64,000 nt of DNA from NCBI RefSeq assembly GCF_029240215.1, contig NZ_JARBTK010000004.1, positions 62,001 to 126,000 of the forward strand, in the 5' to 3' direction. This DNA comes from Chryseobacterium sp. (GTDB lineage Bacteria > Bacteroidota > Bacteroidia > Flavobacteriales > Weeksellaceae). The stretch's first letter is position 1; each line of letters opens with the position of its first letter. Under the pieces are notes generated by a model. That model was not told the DNA's origin, ran no database searches, and saw only the letters and a program-made list of their open reading frames with translations. Shown here piece after piece: positions 8,363-16,948 of the stretch. A program made the position numbers and the translations under genes.

Positions 8363-9775
8363 ATGAAAAGAGTAAAAAATATAATCATCGCTTTTGGGAT
8401 TGCATTAGGTGCAGTTTCTTGTGTGCCGAAATTGGCATATCAGGAAACGAAACCCGAACTTCCCGAAACATTCAAATATACTGCGACTGCAGATACTGCA
8501 AGCGTTGCCAACTTAGAATGGAAACAGTTTTTCAACGACCCGATGTTGCAAAATTTAATTGAAAAAGGAATTAAAAATAATTTCGATTTACAGATTGCTT
8601 TAAAACAAGTTGCTTCTTCACAGGAAAAACTGAAACAGGCAAAATATCTTCAATATCCCGATGTAGGTTTCGGAGTTTCTGCGCAGATTTCAAAGCCTTC
8701 AAAAAACAGCATGAACGGGCAAAGCTTAAATTTATTTTTAGGGCAAAGTCATGTCGAAGATTATAATGCAGCATTTAATTTATCTTGGGAAGCAGATATT
8801 TGGGGCAAAATCAAAAATCAGCAGGAAGTTTCAAAAATGCAGTATCTGCAGACTTATGAAGCGACAAAAGCAATTCAGACACAGGTTGTTGCGGCGATTG
8901 CTCAGGGCTATTATAATTTATTGATGCTTGATAAACAATTGCAGATTGCAAAATCAAATTTAGATTTAAGCACCAACACCCTTTCTCTCACAGAAAAATT
9001 ATGGCAAAGCGGCGACACGACTTCGTTGGGAGTTCAGCAAGCTACAGCTCAGAAACAATCTACAGAGCTTTTGATTACTCAATTAGAACAAAATATTGCG
9101 ATTCAGGAAAATGCATTGAGCATTTTAGTTGGTGAAAATCCAAACAAAGTCAACAGAACAATTGAAATGTCCGACACTTCTTTACCACAGGAAATTTCTG
9201 CCGGACTTCCTGCAGCGATGGTGAGCCGTCGTCCCGATGTTCGTCAGCAGGAATTGGTTTTACTGGAATCAAATTCAATCGTAGGAATTGCTCAGGCAAA
9301 TATGTATCCTTCATTGAAAATTACAGCAGCTGGTGGAGTTAATTCATTTAAAGTTGATAACTGGTTTTCAATTCCGGCTTCTTTGTTCGGTTCTGTTTTA
9401 GGAGGATTGACTCAGCCTATTTTTCAGAAAAGACAATTGAAAACAGATTTAAATGTTGCCAAAATTCAGAGAGAAAAAAACGTTTTGGCTTTTCGTCAGT
9501 CTGTCTTGAATGCAGTAGGCGAAGTTTCTGATGCATTGGTTTCCAATGAAAGTTTAAAAGTTCAGGAACAAAAAGCCAGCGAACAAGTGACAACCTTAAA
9601 AAACGGAATAAAAAGTGCCGAAATGCTTTATAAAGGCGGAATGGCCAATTACTTAGAAGTGATTACAGCTCAGGGAAATTCTTTACAGGCTGAACTGAAT
9701 CTTGCGTCCGTAAAAAGACAGAGGTTGAGCAGTATTGTAGACTTGTACCGTGCTTTAGGTGGAGGATGGAAGTAG
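8363..9775 (+). CDS. Efflux outer-membrane factor (TolC/NodT-type lipoprotein)
   Basis: The 470-residue protein starts with a lipoprotein signal peptide ending in GAVSC, followed by two outer-membrane efflux repeats. Each repeat carries a long amphipathic helix rich in Q, A and L (for example NNFDLQIALKQVASSQEKLKQ) and an SRRPDVRQQE-type segment, which is characteristic of NodT/OprM proteins. It forms the trimeric exit duct for the pump encoded upstream. It is separated from the pump gene by 159 bp that contain a nested inverted repeat, so its expression may be tuned separately within the operon. Confidence 0.95.
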   Translation: MKRVKNIIIAFGIALGAVSCVPKLAYQETKPELPETFKYTATADTASVANLEWKQFFNDPMLQNLIEKGIKNNFDLQIALKQVASSQEKLKQAKYLQYPDVGFGVSAQISKPSKNSMNGQSLNLFLGQSHVEDYNAAFNLSWEADIWGKIKNQQEVSKMQYLQTYEATKAIQTQVVAAIAQGYYNLLMLDKQLQIAKSNLDLSTNTLSLTEKLWQSGDTTSLGVQQATAQKQSTELLITQLEQNIAIQENALSILVGENPNKVNRTIEMSDTSLPQEISAGLPAAMVSRRPDVRQQELVLLESNSIVGIAQANMYPSLKITAAGGVNSFKVDNWFSIPASLFGSVLGGLTQPIFQKRQLKTDLNVAKIQREKNVLAFRQSVLNAVGEVSDALVSNESLKVQEQKASEQVTTLKNGIKSAEMLYKGGMANYLEVITAQGNSLQAELNLASVKRQRLSSIVDLYRALGGGWK

Positions 9776-9799
9776 TAAATTAATTATATTGTTTGAAGT

Positions 9800-9826
9800 G
9801 CGGTCTTTCGGGATCGCATTTTTTTG
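9800..9826 (+). terminator. Rho-independent terminator of the efflux operon
   Basis: TGCGGTC and GATCGCA arms around a TTTCGG loop are followed by a run of seven T, 24 bp after the last gene of the operon. Confidence 0.8.
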
Positions 9827-9853
9827 TTTAAAGTAAAAACATTTTTAGCATCC

Positions 9854-9983
9854 GAATTGTCTTTCAGAGCGAAACGCAGTGAAGCGTGGAATCTAAGTTA
9901 TATTTTTAGAGATTTATTTTGCAATATTGTTGCCGAGATTCCTACGGAAATCGAAGATTCGACGGAGTCAATGGCAAAGTGTA
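9854..9983. repeat. Dispersed palindromic repeat, copy 1 (diverged)
   Basis: The right part carries GAGATTCCTACGGAA, identical to the arm of the other copies, and the left part carries TGGAATCTAAG. The outer ends are more diverged than in the other four copies, and the element looks like a composite of two related units. Confidence 0.6.
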
Positions 9984-9990
9984 CGTTGTA

Positions 9991-10911
9991 TTATTTTTGA
10001 AATTCTTCATTAATATATTCAATCAATCCATCAAAATCCTTCTGAGAATATCCCAACTTCAAATAATGAATATCATCCGCTTTTCGATACCAGGTCAATT
10101 GTCGCTTTGCATATCTTCTGCTATTTTTCTTAATTTCAGAAATAGCAAAATCCAATTCCCATTCACCTTCAAAATATTTAAATAATTCTGAATAACCCAC
10201 TGTATTCAAAGCTGTCAAACCTTTAAATTTTTCCAAACCTTTTGCTTCATCCAACAAGCCTTTCTCAATCATGATATCAACGCGTCGGTTGATTCTGTCG
10301 TATAATTCTTCTCTCGCAGCTTCAATTCCGATCCGAATAACGTTAAAATCTCTTGAGTCTTGAGAAACAGCAATCAATTCAGAGTATTTTTTATCCGTTT
10401 GCCAAATAACATCTATTGCACGCAAAAGCCTTCTGTGATTATGAAAATCTACAACAGAAAAATATTCAGGGTCGAGTTCTTTCAATATTTCCTGAAGTTT
10501 TTCAATTCCTTCATGATCCAGAATTTCCTGTAATTTATTCTGATTTTTTTCACTGGCTTCCGGCAAATCATTCAGACCTTCAATAACCGCTTTTTCGTAC
10601 ATCATACTTCCGCCAACTAAAATGACGGTATCGTATTTTTCAAAAAGTTCGTTGAGTTTATTTAAAGCATCTTCCTCGTATTGTCCAATCGAATAATATT
10701 CCTGAACAGAAAGATTTCCTATAAAATGGTGAGTTGCTTCTGCCAATTCTTCTGCAGACGGAGAAGCGGTTCCGATGATCATTTCTTTAAAAAACTGACG
10801 CGAATCGCAGGAAACAATTTCTGTATTGAAATGTTTTGCCAAATCAATTGCCAATCTCGTTTTTCCAATTCCGGTAGGTCCTACAACAGAAATCAAATTT
10901 TTCGCTTTCAC
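9991..10911 (-). CDS. miaA: tRNA dimethylallyltransferase
   Basis: The enzyme adds a dimethylallyl group from DMAPP to the exocyclic amine of A37 in tRNAs reading UNN codons. The P-loop GPTGIGKTRLA is at residue 11, followed by SCDSRQFFKEM, the DSxQ substrate-binding segment of the family. The C-terminal NTVGYSELFKYFEGE and RRYAKRQLTWYRK motifs are MiaA hallmarks. The length of 306 residues is typical. It is divergent from yicC, with only about 43 bp between the two start codons. Confidence 0.97.
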   Translation of the reverse strand: MKAKNLISVVGPTGIGKTRLAIDLAKHFNTEIVSCDSRQFFKEMIIGTASPSAEELAEATHHFIGNLSVQEYYSIGQYEEDALNKLNELFEKYDTVILVGGSMMYEKAVIEGLNDLPEASEKNQNKLQEILDHEGIEKLQEILKELDPEYFSVVDFHNHRRLLRAIDVIWQTDKKYSELIAVSQDSRDFNVIRIGIEAAREELYDRINRRVDIMIEKGLLDEAKGLEKFKGLTALNTVGYSELFKYFEGEWELDFAISEIKKNSRRYAKRQLTWYRKADDIHYLKLGYSQKDFDGLIEYINEEFQK

Positions 10912-10929
10912 AGTGCTAATTTAAATGTT

Positions 10930-10937
10930 TATCTTTG
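10930..10937 (+). promoter_or_regulatory. yicC promoter -7 element
   Basis: TATCTTTG matches TAnnTTTG, 17 bp before the yicC start, in the short divergent space shared with miaA. Confidence 0.55.
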
Positions 10938-10954
10938 TACAACAATAAAAAAGT

Positions 10955-11812
10955 ATGATTTTATCAATGACCGGCTTCGGTAGAGCCGAAGGTGTTTTTG
11001 AAGGAAAAAAGATTTCTATCGATATTAAATCACTGAACAGCAAGAGCTTTGATTTGAATATCAAAATTCCTTTGCGTTACAAAGAAAAAGAATTTGAAGT
11101 AAGAAAAATTCTGAACGATAGAATCATCCGCGGAAAGGTAGATTGCTATATCAATATTGAGAATCTTGAAGAAACAAATGATGTAAAAATCAACAGAAGC
11201 CTGATTGATTCTTACATGAATGAGCTTAAAAATATAGCTTCTGACGGACCCGATTTTGAATACCTGAAAATGGCGGTTAGACTTCCGGATGCAATCACTT
11301 CACGACCTGACGAATTAACGGAAGGCGAATGGGAATCTTTGGCTAAAATTGTCAATAATGCTGTTGATAAATTCCAGGAATTTAGAAAAACTGAAGGGAA
11401 AATTCTTCACGAAGAACTGGAAAGAAATATCAAAAATATCGATAAATCTTTGGCAGAAGTCGTTCCTTATGAGGAAGTAAGAATTAATGCAGTGAAAGAA
11501 CGTTACATGAAAACTTTAAAAGAGTTTGAAAACGTTGACGAAACAAGATTCTATCAGGAAATGGCTTATTTTACTGAAAAATTAGACATTCAGGAAGAAA
11601 AAGTAAGACTTTCCCAACACTTGAAATATTATTCTGAAGTGATGGAAAACGAAGATTTTAACGGAAAAAAACTAGGTTTTATTTCACAGGAAATCGGAAG
11701 AGAAATCAATACTTTAGGTTCAAAAGCCAATCACGCCGAAATTCAGAAATTGGTGGTGATGATGAAAGATGATTTGGAAAAAATTAAAGAACAGACTTTA
11801 AACGTATTATAA
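10955..11812 (+). CDS. YicC/YloC family endoribonuclease
   Basis: The 285-residue protein opens with MILSMTGFGRAEG, the signature of YicC-like proteins, and ends with the DUF1732 domain (HAEIQKLVVMMKDDLEKIKEQTLNV). Members of this family are reported to be endoribonucleases that act on RNA, including small RNAs. It is followed by gmk, a conserved neighbourhood in many bacteria. The acidic and charged C-terminal segment NHAEIQKL carries family-conserved residues. I see nothing unusual in length or composition. Confidence 0.93.
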   Translation: MILSMTGFGRAEGVFEGKKISIDIKSLNSKSFDLNIKIPLRYKEKEFEVRKILNDRIIRGKVDCYINIENLEETNDVKINRSLIDSYMNELKNIASDGPDFEYLKMAVRLPDAITSRPDELTEGEWESLAKIVNNAVDKFQEFRKTEGKILHEELERNIKNIDKSLAEVVPYEEVRINAVKERYMKTLKEFENVDETRFYQEMAYFTEKLDIQEEKVRLSQHLKYYSEVMENEDFNGKKLGFISQEIGREINTLGSKANHAEIQKLVVMMKDDLEKIKEQTLNVL

Positions 11813-11814
11813 TT

Positions 11815-11898
11815 TAGTTGTTAGTTTTTAGTTTTTGGATGAAAAATGTTTACTAAAATACTCTTCAAAAGCTAAATACTAAAAACTAAACACCAATA
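11815..11898. repeat. TTAG-rich inverted repeat upstream of gmk
   Basis: Left TAGTTGTTAGTTTTTAGTTTTTGG and right AAATACTAAAAACTAAACACCAA are imperfect complements and form a long AT-rich hairpin. A second hairpin of similar design (12473-12552) follows gmk, so the two bracket the gene. Confidence 0.6.
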
Positions 11899-11904
11899 AC
11901 AAAA

Positions 11905-12477
11905 ATGAATAAGGTTATCATATTTTCAGCGCCATCGGGAAGCGGGAAAACGACATTAGTAAAACATTCGTTGGAAGCAATTCCGGAATTGGAATTTTCC
12001 ATATCATGCACAACGAGACAACCGAGAGGAAGTGAAGTTCATGCCGTAGATTATCATTTTTTGAGTCCTGACGAATTCAGGCAAAAAATTTCGGAAGATG
12101 CTTTTGTAGAATTTGAAGAAGTGTATACTGATAAATATTACGGTACTTTAAAATCTGAAGTCGAAAAGATCTGGAACTTGGGGAAAGTTGTTATTTTTGA
12201 CGTTGATGTGAAAGGCGGGGTTTCCTTAAAAAAATATTTTGGTGAAAAAGCTTTGTCAATTTTCATAGAACCACCTTCCATTGAGGAATTGGAACGAAGA
12301 TTGATCTCCAGAGGAACGGATGATGCGGAAACCATCAAAACCCGGGTAGCAAAAGCAGAAGAAGAAATGTCTTATGCGAAAGAATTTGATAAAATCGTGA
12401 TTAACTCCGATTTAGATATTGCAAAAAGAGAAATAGAAAGTTTAATAAAAAAATTCATAGAAGAAACCAGAAGTTAG
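11905..12477 (+). CDS. gmk: Guanylate kinase
   Basis: The enzyme phosphorylates GMP to GDP with ATP. The P-loop APSGSGKTTLVKH is at residues 8-20, and the GMP-binding segment follows with SCTTRQPRG and DYHFLS. FVEFEEVYTDKYYGT is the conserved GMP-binding tyrosine region, and VIFDVDVKGG is the Walker B-like strand. The length of 190 residues matches the short bacterial form. The gene is transcribed with yicC and nadA but is isolated by inverted repeats on both sides. Confidence 0.97.
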   Translation: MNKVIIFSAPSGSGKTTLVKHSLEAIPELEFSISCTTRQPRGSEVHAVDYHFLSPDEFRQKISEDAFVEFEEVYTDKYYGTLKSEVEKIWNLGKVVIFDVDVKGGVSLKKYFGEKALSIFIEPPSIEELERRLISRGTDDAETIKTRVAKAEEEMSYAKEFDKIVINSDLDIAKREIESLIKKFIEETRS

Positions 12478-12552
12478 AGATTAGAAGTTAGTAAAACACC
12501 GGCAAATTCCGGATCAAATCTAACTTCTAATTTCTAAAATCTAACTTCTATC
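12473..12552. repeat. AGAAGTTAGA-type inverted repeat downstream of gmk
   Basis: Left GTTAGAGATTAGAAGTTAG and right CTAACTTCTAATTTCTAAAAT plus CTAACTTCT are imperfect complements around a GC-richer ACCGGCAAATTCCGG core, itself a small hairpin. It overlaps the last codons of gmk. Confidence 0.65.
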
Positions 12553-12574
12553 ATCAAAAAACATTGAGGTTGAT

Positions 12575-13594
12575 ATGAGTACCGAAACATTAGAAAAAGC
12601 TAAATCTGCGATTCCTGTTAGAGGATTTTTAGATATAAAAGATTTGGTAATTCCTCAAGGAGAAGAATTGGTAAAAGCGATTCTTCAATTGAAAGAAGAG
12701 AAAAATGCGGTAATATTGGCGCATTATTACCAACCTGGAGAAATTCAGGATATTGCGGATTTCCTTGGAGATTCCCTTCAGCTGGCAAGACAGGCAAAAG
12801 ACACGAATGCTGATATGATCGTATTCTGCGGAGTCCATTTCATGGCAGAAGCAGCGAAGATTTTGAATCCCACGAAAAAAGTAGTTCTTCCTGATACTAT
12901 GGCGGGATGCTCTTTGGCAGACGGATGTTCAGGGGAAGGTTTGAGAAAGATGCGAGAGCAACATCCAAATGCTTTGATAGCAACCTACATCAACTGTAAT
13001 GCTGAAACAAAAGCAGAAAGTGACATCATTGTAACCAGTTCAAACGCTGAAACGGTAATCGAAGCTTTACCGAAAGACAGACCGATTATTTTCGCTCCGG
13101 ATAAAAATTTAGGAAGATATTTATCTCAAAAAACGGGTCGTGATATGATTCTTTGGGATGGAAGCTGCATCGTTCACGAAGCATTTTCAATGGAGAGAAT
13201 TGCGCAGCAGTTGGCTGATAATCCTGATGCTAAATTAATTGCACACCCGGAAAGTGAGGAATCAGTGTTGAAGTTGGCTCATTTTATTGGTTCTACTTCT
13301 GCTCTTTTAAACTACGTTGAAAAAGAAGATTGTCAGAAATTTATCATCGCAACAGAGGAAGGAATTCTTCACGAAATGAGAAAACGTGCTCCTCATAAAG
13401 AATTGATTCCTGCTTTGGTTTTTGACGAAAGCTGTAACTGCTCAGAATGTTTCTACATGAAACGAAATACAATGGAAAAACTGTATTTATGCATGAAATA
13501 TGAGCTTCCTGAGATCATTATCGATGAAGAATTAAGGTTAAGAGCTTTGAAACCGATTGAAGCAATGCTTGATCTTTCGAAAAGCATCAAATAA
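12575..13594 (+). CDS. nadA: Quinolinate synthase A
   Basis: This iron-sulfur enzyme condenses iminoaspartate with dihydroxyacetone phosphate to quinolinate in de novo NAD synthesis. Family motifs are present: AHYYQPGEIQDIADF near residue 50, FCGVHFMAEAAKIL, and three conserved cysteine regions (AGCSLADGC, YINCNAETK, and DESCNCSECFYMK) that supply the 4Fe-4S ligands. The length of 339 residues is normal. No nadB or nadC gene is in this window, so the pathway partners must be elsewhere. Confidence 0.97.
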   Translation: MSTETLEKAKSAIPVRGFLDIKDLVIPQGEELVKAILQLKEEKNAVILAHYYQPGEIQDIADFLGDSLQLARQAKDTNADMIVFCGVHFMAEAAKILNPTKKVVLPDTMAGCSLADGCSGEGLRKMREQHPNALIATYINCNAETKAESDIIVTSSNAETVIEALPKDRPIIFAPDKNLGRYLSQKTGRDMILWDGSCIVHEAFSMERIAQQLADNPDAKLIAHPESEESVLKLAHFIGSTSALLNYVEKEDCQKFIIATEEGILHEMRKRAPHKELIPALVFDESCNCSECFYMKRNTMEKLYLCMKYELPEIIIDEELRLRALKPIEAMLDLSKSIK

Positions 13595-13619
13595 AGTACA
13601 ACAACGAAAAATATAAGAA

Positions 13620-13865
13620 ATGAATAGTGCATTTAAAAAGGCATTCAAAATCTATAAATATTTGGTTTCAATATTTATAGTTGTCTTTTTAATTTATTTT
13701 CTAGTAGATGATTATGACTTAGTTATCAATAGTTCTTACTCAACTATGACACTATTTTATGTGATGGCTTTGGTTATTTTTTATGCATTCATTTTTTCGT
13801 GCTGGTTTTGGTTAATAACTTCGATTACTATTATTCTTGATTTTTACACCAAAGAAACAAGATGA
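13620..13865 (+). CDS. Small hypothetical membrane protein
   Basis: This 81-residue product is not recognised. It contains two strongly hydrophobic stretches (about residues 14-32 and 43-72), so it is likely to be a two-helix inner-membrane protein, with a short basic N-terminus and a charged C-terminal tail (TKETR). It starts 25 bp after nadA in the same direction and may be co-transcribed. A terminator-like hairpin lies about 120 bp downstream. Confidence 0.55.
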   Translation: MNSAFKKAFKIYKYLVSIFIVVFLIYFLVDDYDLVINSSYSTMTLFYVMALVIFYAFIFSCWFWLITSITIILDFYTKETR

Positions 13866-13982
13866 TTTTTTATTTATTTTTTATGGAAGCATAAAAATTT
13901 ATGTTTATCAAAGGTTGTTGCGAAAAGCTTTAACACCAATAGAGACAATAGTTAATCTTTTGATAGTGTAGATAAACTTAAC

Positions 13983-14006
13983 AGCGGGTTTTCACTCGCT
14001 TTTTTA
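13983..14006 (+). terminator. Rho-independent terminator
   Basis: AGCGGG and CTCGCT arms around TTTTCA are followed by TTTTTT. It ends the nadA transcript before folB. Confidence 0.65.
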
Positions 14007-14025
14007 GCTTACAACTAATCCATTA

Positions 14026-14097
14026 AGTTTGTCATTCCGTAGGAATCTAAGCCATCATTTTTAAAGCTAAGCCAAAATTCCTACGGAATAACAAACC
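14026..14097. repeat. Dispersed palindromic repeat, copy 2
   Basis: GTTTGTCATTCCGTAGGAAT on the left pairs with ATTCCTACGGAATAACAAAC on the right with a single mismatch, around a roughly 30-bp AT-rich core. The arms are near-identical to those at 20922, 34488 and 34624. Confidence 0.85.
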
Positions 14098-14153
14098 ATA
14101 TATTTACAAATTGAATTTAAAATAAGCAGTTTATACAATTTAAATATCAAACC

Positions 14154-14537
14154 ATGAGCAAAATATTCTTAGAAGATGTAAAAATCTACGCTTACCACGG
14201 TGTTCTTCCGGAAGAAAACATCATCGGAACCTATTATATTTTAAACACAGAAATCCACACAGATTTGTGGGAAGCGGCAGTTTCTGATGATTTGAATGAT
14301 ACAATAAGTTATGCAGACATCAACGAGATCATTCATAATGAAATGAAGATCTCATCTAAATTATTGGAGCATGTTGCAGGAAGAATTATTACTAAGATCA
14401 ACGAGAAATTTAATCAGATTTCTTATATCAAACTAAGAATCACCAAAACAAGCCCACCAATGAAAGGTGAAATGAAAGGCGCAAGTATCGAGCTTGAAAA
14501 AAGTTTTTTATTAGGTGGAATTAAAGGAAATGAGTAA
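14154..14537 (+). CDS. folB: Dihydroneopterin aldolase
   Basis: The enzyme converts 7,8-dihydroneopterin to 6-hydroxymethyl-dihydropterin in folate synthesis. The 127-residue protein has the family start IFLEDVKIYAYHGVLPEENIIG, which contains the YAYHGV active-site strand. It also has DTISYADINEII, LEHVAGRI with the conserved glutamate, and LRITKTSPPMKG containing the catalytic lysine region. The length is typical. It is followed after 26 bp by a DUF4403 gene. Confidence 0.95.
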   Translation: MSKIFLEDVKIYAYHGVLPEENIIGTYYILNTEIHTDLWEAAVSDDLNDTISYADINEIIHNEMKISSKLLEHVAGRIITKINEKFNQISYIKLRITKTSPPMKGEMKGASIELEKSFLLGGIKGNE

Positions 14538-14563
14538 TTTTCAGTTTAAAAAATCAGAATCAA

Positions 14564-15928
14564 GTGAAAATATTCAGCATAGTATCTCTGTTTCTTTCCA
14601 TTGGAATTTTTGGGCAGAGCAACACGACTTCAGGTGATCCTATTTACAATTTCCCAAAAATAAAATCGAGCATTACGATGCCGGTTACAATTCCGTTGTC
14701 GGAAATCAGCAATATGATCAATGCTTCGGTAAAAGATCTGATTTTTCAGGATGATTCTTATAGTGACAACGATAATGACCAATTCAAAGTAAAAGTCTGG
14801 AAAACACGCCCGATACGATTAATCGGAAATGCCAACCAGAATATTTTTATCGAAGTTCCTTTAAAAATATGGGCAGAAAAAGGAATCGGAACGTTGGGAG
14901 TTTACACGTATCAGGAAACGACTTTTGAAACGGTGATGTATTTTAAAACAGCATTAAGCTTCAAAAATAACTGGACGATCAGCACTTTTACACAACCAAT
15001 GGGTTTCAAATGGGTCAAAAAACCTGTTCTGGATTTTGGGAAAATTCAAATTCCTATAACTTCTTTAGTAGAAAAAAGCTTAAAAGAACAGCAATACAAG
15101 TTTTGCAAAACGATCGATCAGCAAATGGCATCTCAGCTTAATTTTCAGCAATACGCTGTTTTGGCTTGGAACGCTTTTTCGCAGCCATTCAATATTTCGG
15201 AAGAATATAATACATGGTTAAAAATCACTCCAATTAATGTCAATATCACTCCTTTAAAATTCTATGGAAATCAAATTGATACCAATATAGGTATCGACAT
15301 TTTTTCTGAAACCTACACAGGAACAAAACCCGAAGCTTCACAACCGGCAAAAGCTGTGATGAACTTTAATTTTATTCCGCTTTTAGCGGATCAATTTGTT
15401 TTGCAGACTACTGCGAACATTCCATTTTCTGAAGCGACTGGCATTGCCAGAAAAATGTTTCTGAACAAAGAATACGATATAAGAGATTCTAAAGTAAAAA
15501 TTACAGATATCAAAGTTTACGGTGAAGCAAACCGAATCATGATTGAAGCAGAAATGGAAGATTACATCAACGGAACCGCATTTATTTCCGGAATTCCTGT
15601 ATATGATGAACTGAAAAAGAAAATCGTTTTGTCTGATACAAAATTCAAATTAAAAACCTCCAATATTTTACAAAAAACTGCTACGCTTCTATTCAAAGGA
15701 AAAATCGTAAAAATGATCGAAGATGAATACGGAATTCCTACTTCTGATCTGGAAAATTCGTCTAAAAAAAGCATAGAAGAAGCATTTAACAAAGAATATT
15801 ACAAAGGCTTGAAAATGAGCGGCAAGGTTTTCAATCTGAAACCTCATCAGATTCTTTTAAACAATTCCGGAATTACGGCTGTTATTGACACCAACGCAAA
15901 TTTAAGATTTACTTTAAAAGGATTTTAG
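14564..15928 (+). CDS. DUF4403 family protein, exported
   Basis: The 454-residue product starts at a GTG. The only nearby ATG (14530) is in another frame, and a GTG start gives a clean signal peptide (KIFSIVSLFLSIGIFGQ). The body alternates short beta strands and matches the general look of DUF4403 proteins of Bacteroidota, whose function is not established. It contains no cysteine pair and no recognisable catalytic motif. It is likely periplasmic or attached to the outer membrane. The gene lies between folB and an RDD membrane protein. Confidence 0.7.
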   Translation: MKIFSIVSLFLSIGIFGQSNTTSGDPIYNFPKIKSSITMPVTIPLSEISNMINASVKDLIFQDDSYSDNDNDQFKVKVWKTRPIRLIGNANQNIFIEVPLKIWAEKGIGTLGVYTYQETTFETVMYFKTALSFKNNWTISTFTQPMGFKWVKKPVLDFGKIQIPITSLVEKSLKEQQYKFCKTIDQQMASQLNFQQYAVLAWNAFSQPFNISEEYNTWLKITPINVNITPLKFYGNQIDTNIGIDIFSETYTGTKPEASQPAKAVMNFNFIPLLADQFVLQTTANIPFSEATGIARKMFLNKEYDIRDSKVKITDIKVYGEANRIMIEAEMEDYINGTAFISGIPVYDELKKKIVLSDTKFKLKTSNILQKTATLLFKGKIVKMIEDEYGIPTSDLENSSKKSIEEAFNKEYYKGLKMSGKVFNLKPHQILLNNSGITAVIDTNANLRFTLKGF

Positions 15929-15961
15929 ACCAACTATAAAACTAAAAACATTAATAAAAAC

Positions 15962-16471
15962 ATGAGAAAATATTTACAAATTATTGACAGACAAAGAGCT
16001 ACAAAATGGGCAAGAGTTGCTAACATTGTTATTGACAGAATTGTTTTTAATTTACTATTTTTTGCGCTTGGTCTCGCAGGAGGAATCGTAGACGGAATTT
16101 TTGGAATATATTATTTTACCAAATTTTTTGATCAGTTAGCAGATTTGGGAAGGGTTGCAGATATTATTATAACGAGTATTATCTTTTTCTTTTATATTTT
16201 CTTTGTTGAATATCTTACAAAGGGAAGAAGTCTCGGAAAATTTGTGACAGGCACCAAAGTGATTATGATTGACGGCGAAGAGCCAACGGTACGGGATTAT
16301 TTTATCCGAAATATTGCCAGGCTGGTTCCTTTCGATGCTTTATCTTTTTTAGGAGAAAACGGATGGCACGACACCTGGAGCGACACAAGAGTAATTAATA
16401 TCAAAAATTATGAAGCTGAAAAACAGGCTAAAAGCGATATCGAAAGTCTGGGAAAGCAAGAAATCGCATAA
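15962..16471 (+). CDS. RDD family membrane protein
   Basis: The 169-residue protein carries the RDD domain signature in modified form: RATKWARVANIVIDRIVFNLLFFALG, with arginine and aspartate in the first helix, then two more hydrophobic helices, and GRSLGKFVTGTKVIMIDG, the conserved post-helix segment. Members are small inner-membrane proteins of mostly unknown role, and some have been linked to transport. It is a plausible last gene of the folB group. Confidence 0.85.
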   Translation: MRKYLQIIDRQRATKWARVANIVIDRIVFNLLFFALGLAGGIVDGIFGIYYFTKFFDQLADLGRVADIIITSIIFFFYIFFVEYLTKGRSLGKFVTGTKVIMIDGEEPTVRDYFIRNIARLVPFDALSFLGENGWHDTWSDTRVINIKNYEAEKQAKSDIESLGKQEIA

Positions 16472-16499
16472 AAACTTTGTTTTGAATTATAAAATCTTC

Positions 16500-16507
16500 T
16501 ATATTTG
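16500..16507 (+). promoter_or_regulatory. tRNA-Cys promoter -7 element
   Basis: TATATTTG matches TAnnTTTG. A TTTG at 16476 lies 20 bp upstream as the -33 element. Transcription would start a few bases before the tRNA. Confidence 0.75.
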
Positions 16508-16521
16508 CACCACTTAAAAAT

Positions 16522-16592
16522 GGTACTTTGGCCGAGCGGCTAGGCAGTGGTCTGCAACACCATCTACAGCGGTTCGAATCCGCTAGGTACCT
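16522..16592 (+). tRNA. tRNA-Cys (GCA)
   Basis: The 71-nt sequence folds as a cloverleaf: acceptor GGTACTT/AGGTACC with one G-T pair, a GCC/GGC D-stem, an anticodon stem GTGGT/ACCAT with loop CTGCAAC giving anticodon GCA, and T-arm AGCGG-TTCGAAT-CCGCT. The discriminator base is T, as is usual for tRNA-Cys. The CCA end is not encoded and must be added after transcription. A strong promoter precedes it and a terminator follows within 5 bp. Confidence 0.97.
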
Positions 16593-16599
16593 CACAAAA

Positions 16600-16628
16600 A
16601 CTCCGATCTTTTGATCGGAGTTTTTTTT
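16600..16628 (+). terminator. Terminator of tRNA-Cys
   Basis: ACTCCGATC and GATCGGAGT arms around TTTT are followed by a run of T. Confidence 0.9.
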
Positions 16629-16948
16629 ACTTATTATTCATCGGAATATTTAATTTTTACTTTCTGGAATAAAAATATATCTTATATGAACCCAAGCAAG
16701 ATTATTAGTAAAATCTTGACTTAATGTATCGTTGCAACTTAAGAACATAATAATCAAATCAATAATAACTGATTATGAATAAATACATTTAATAAATTCA
16801 TTATTATTAAGTATTTATCAAATAAAATTGAACACCAAATACAAAACAGAATTAATTTTAACATTTTCTTAACTAAAACTTGGCTTCATAATTGAACGTA
16901 CCACATTGTAAAGCTGAAAAGTTTGTTTAAAAATTAAAAATTTGAGTT
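16629..16948. other. AT-rich spacer with no recognised feature
   Basis: About 320 bp of very AT-rich sequence precede the glycine-zipper lipoprotein gene. I see no open frame, repeat-family member or strong hairpin here. The promoter of the lipoprotein gene must lie in it, but I cannot place it confidently. Confidence 0.5.
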
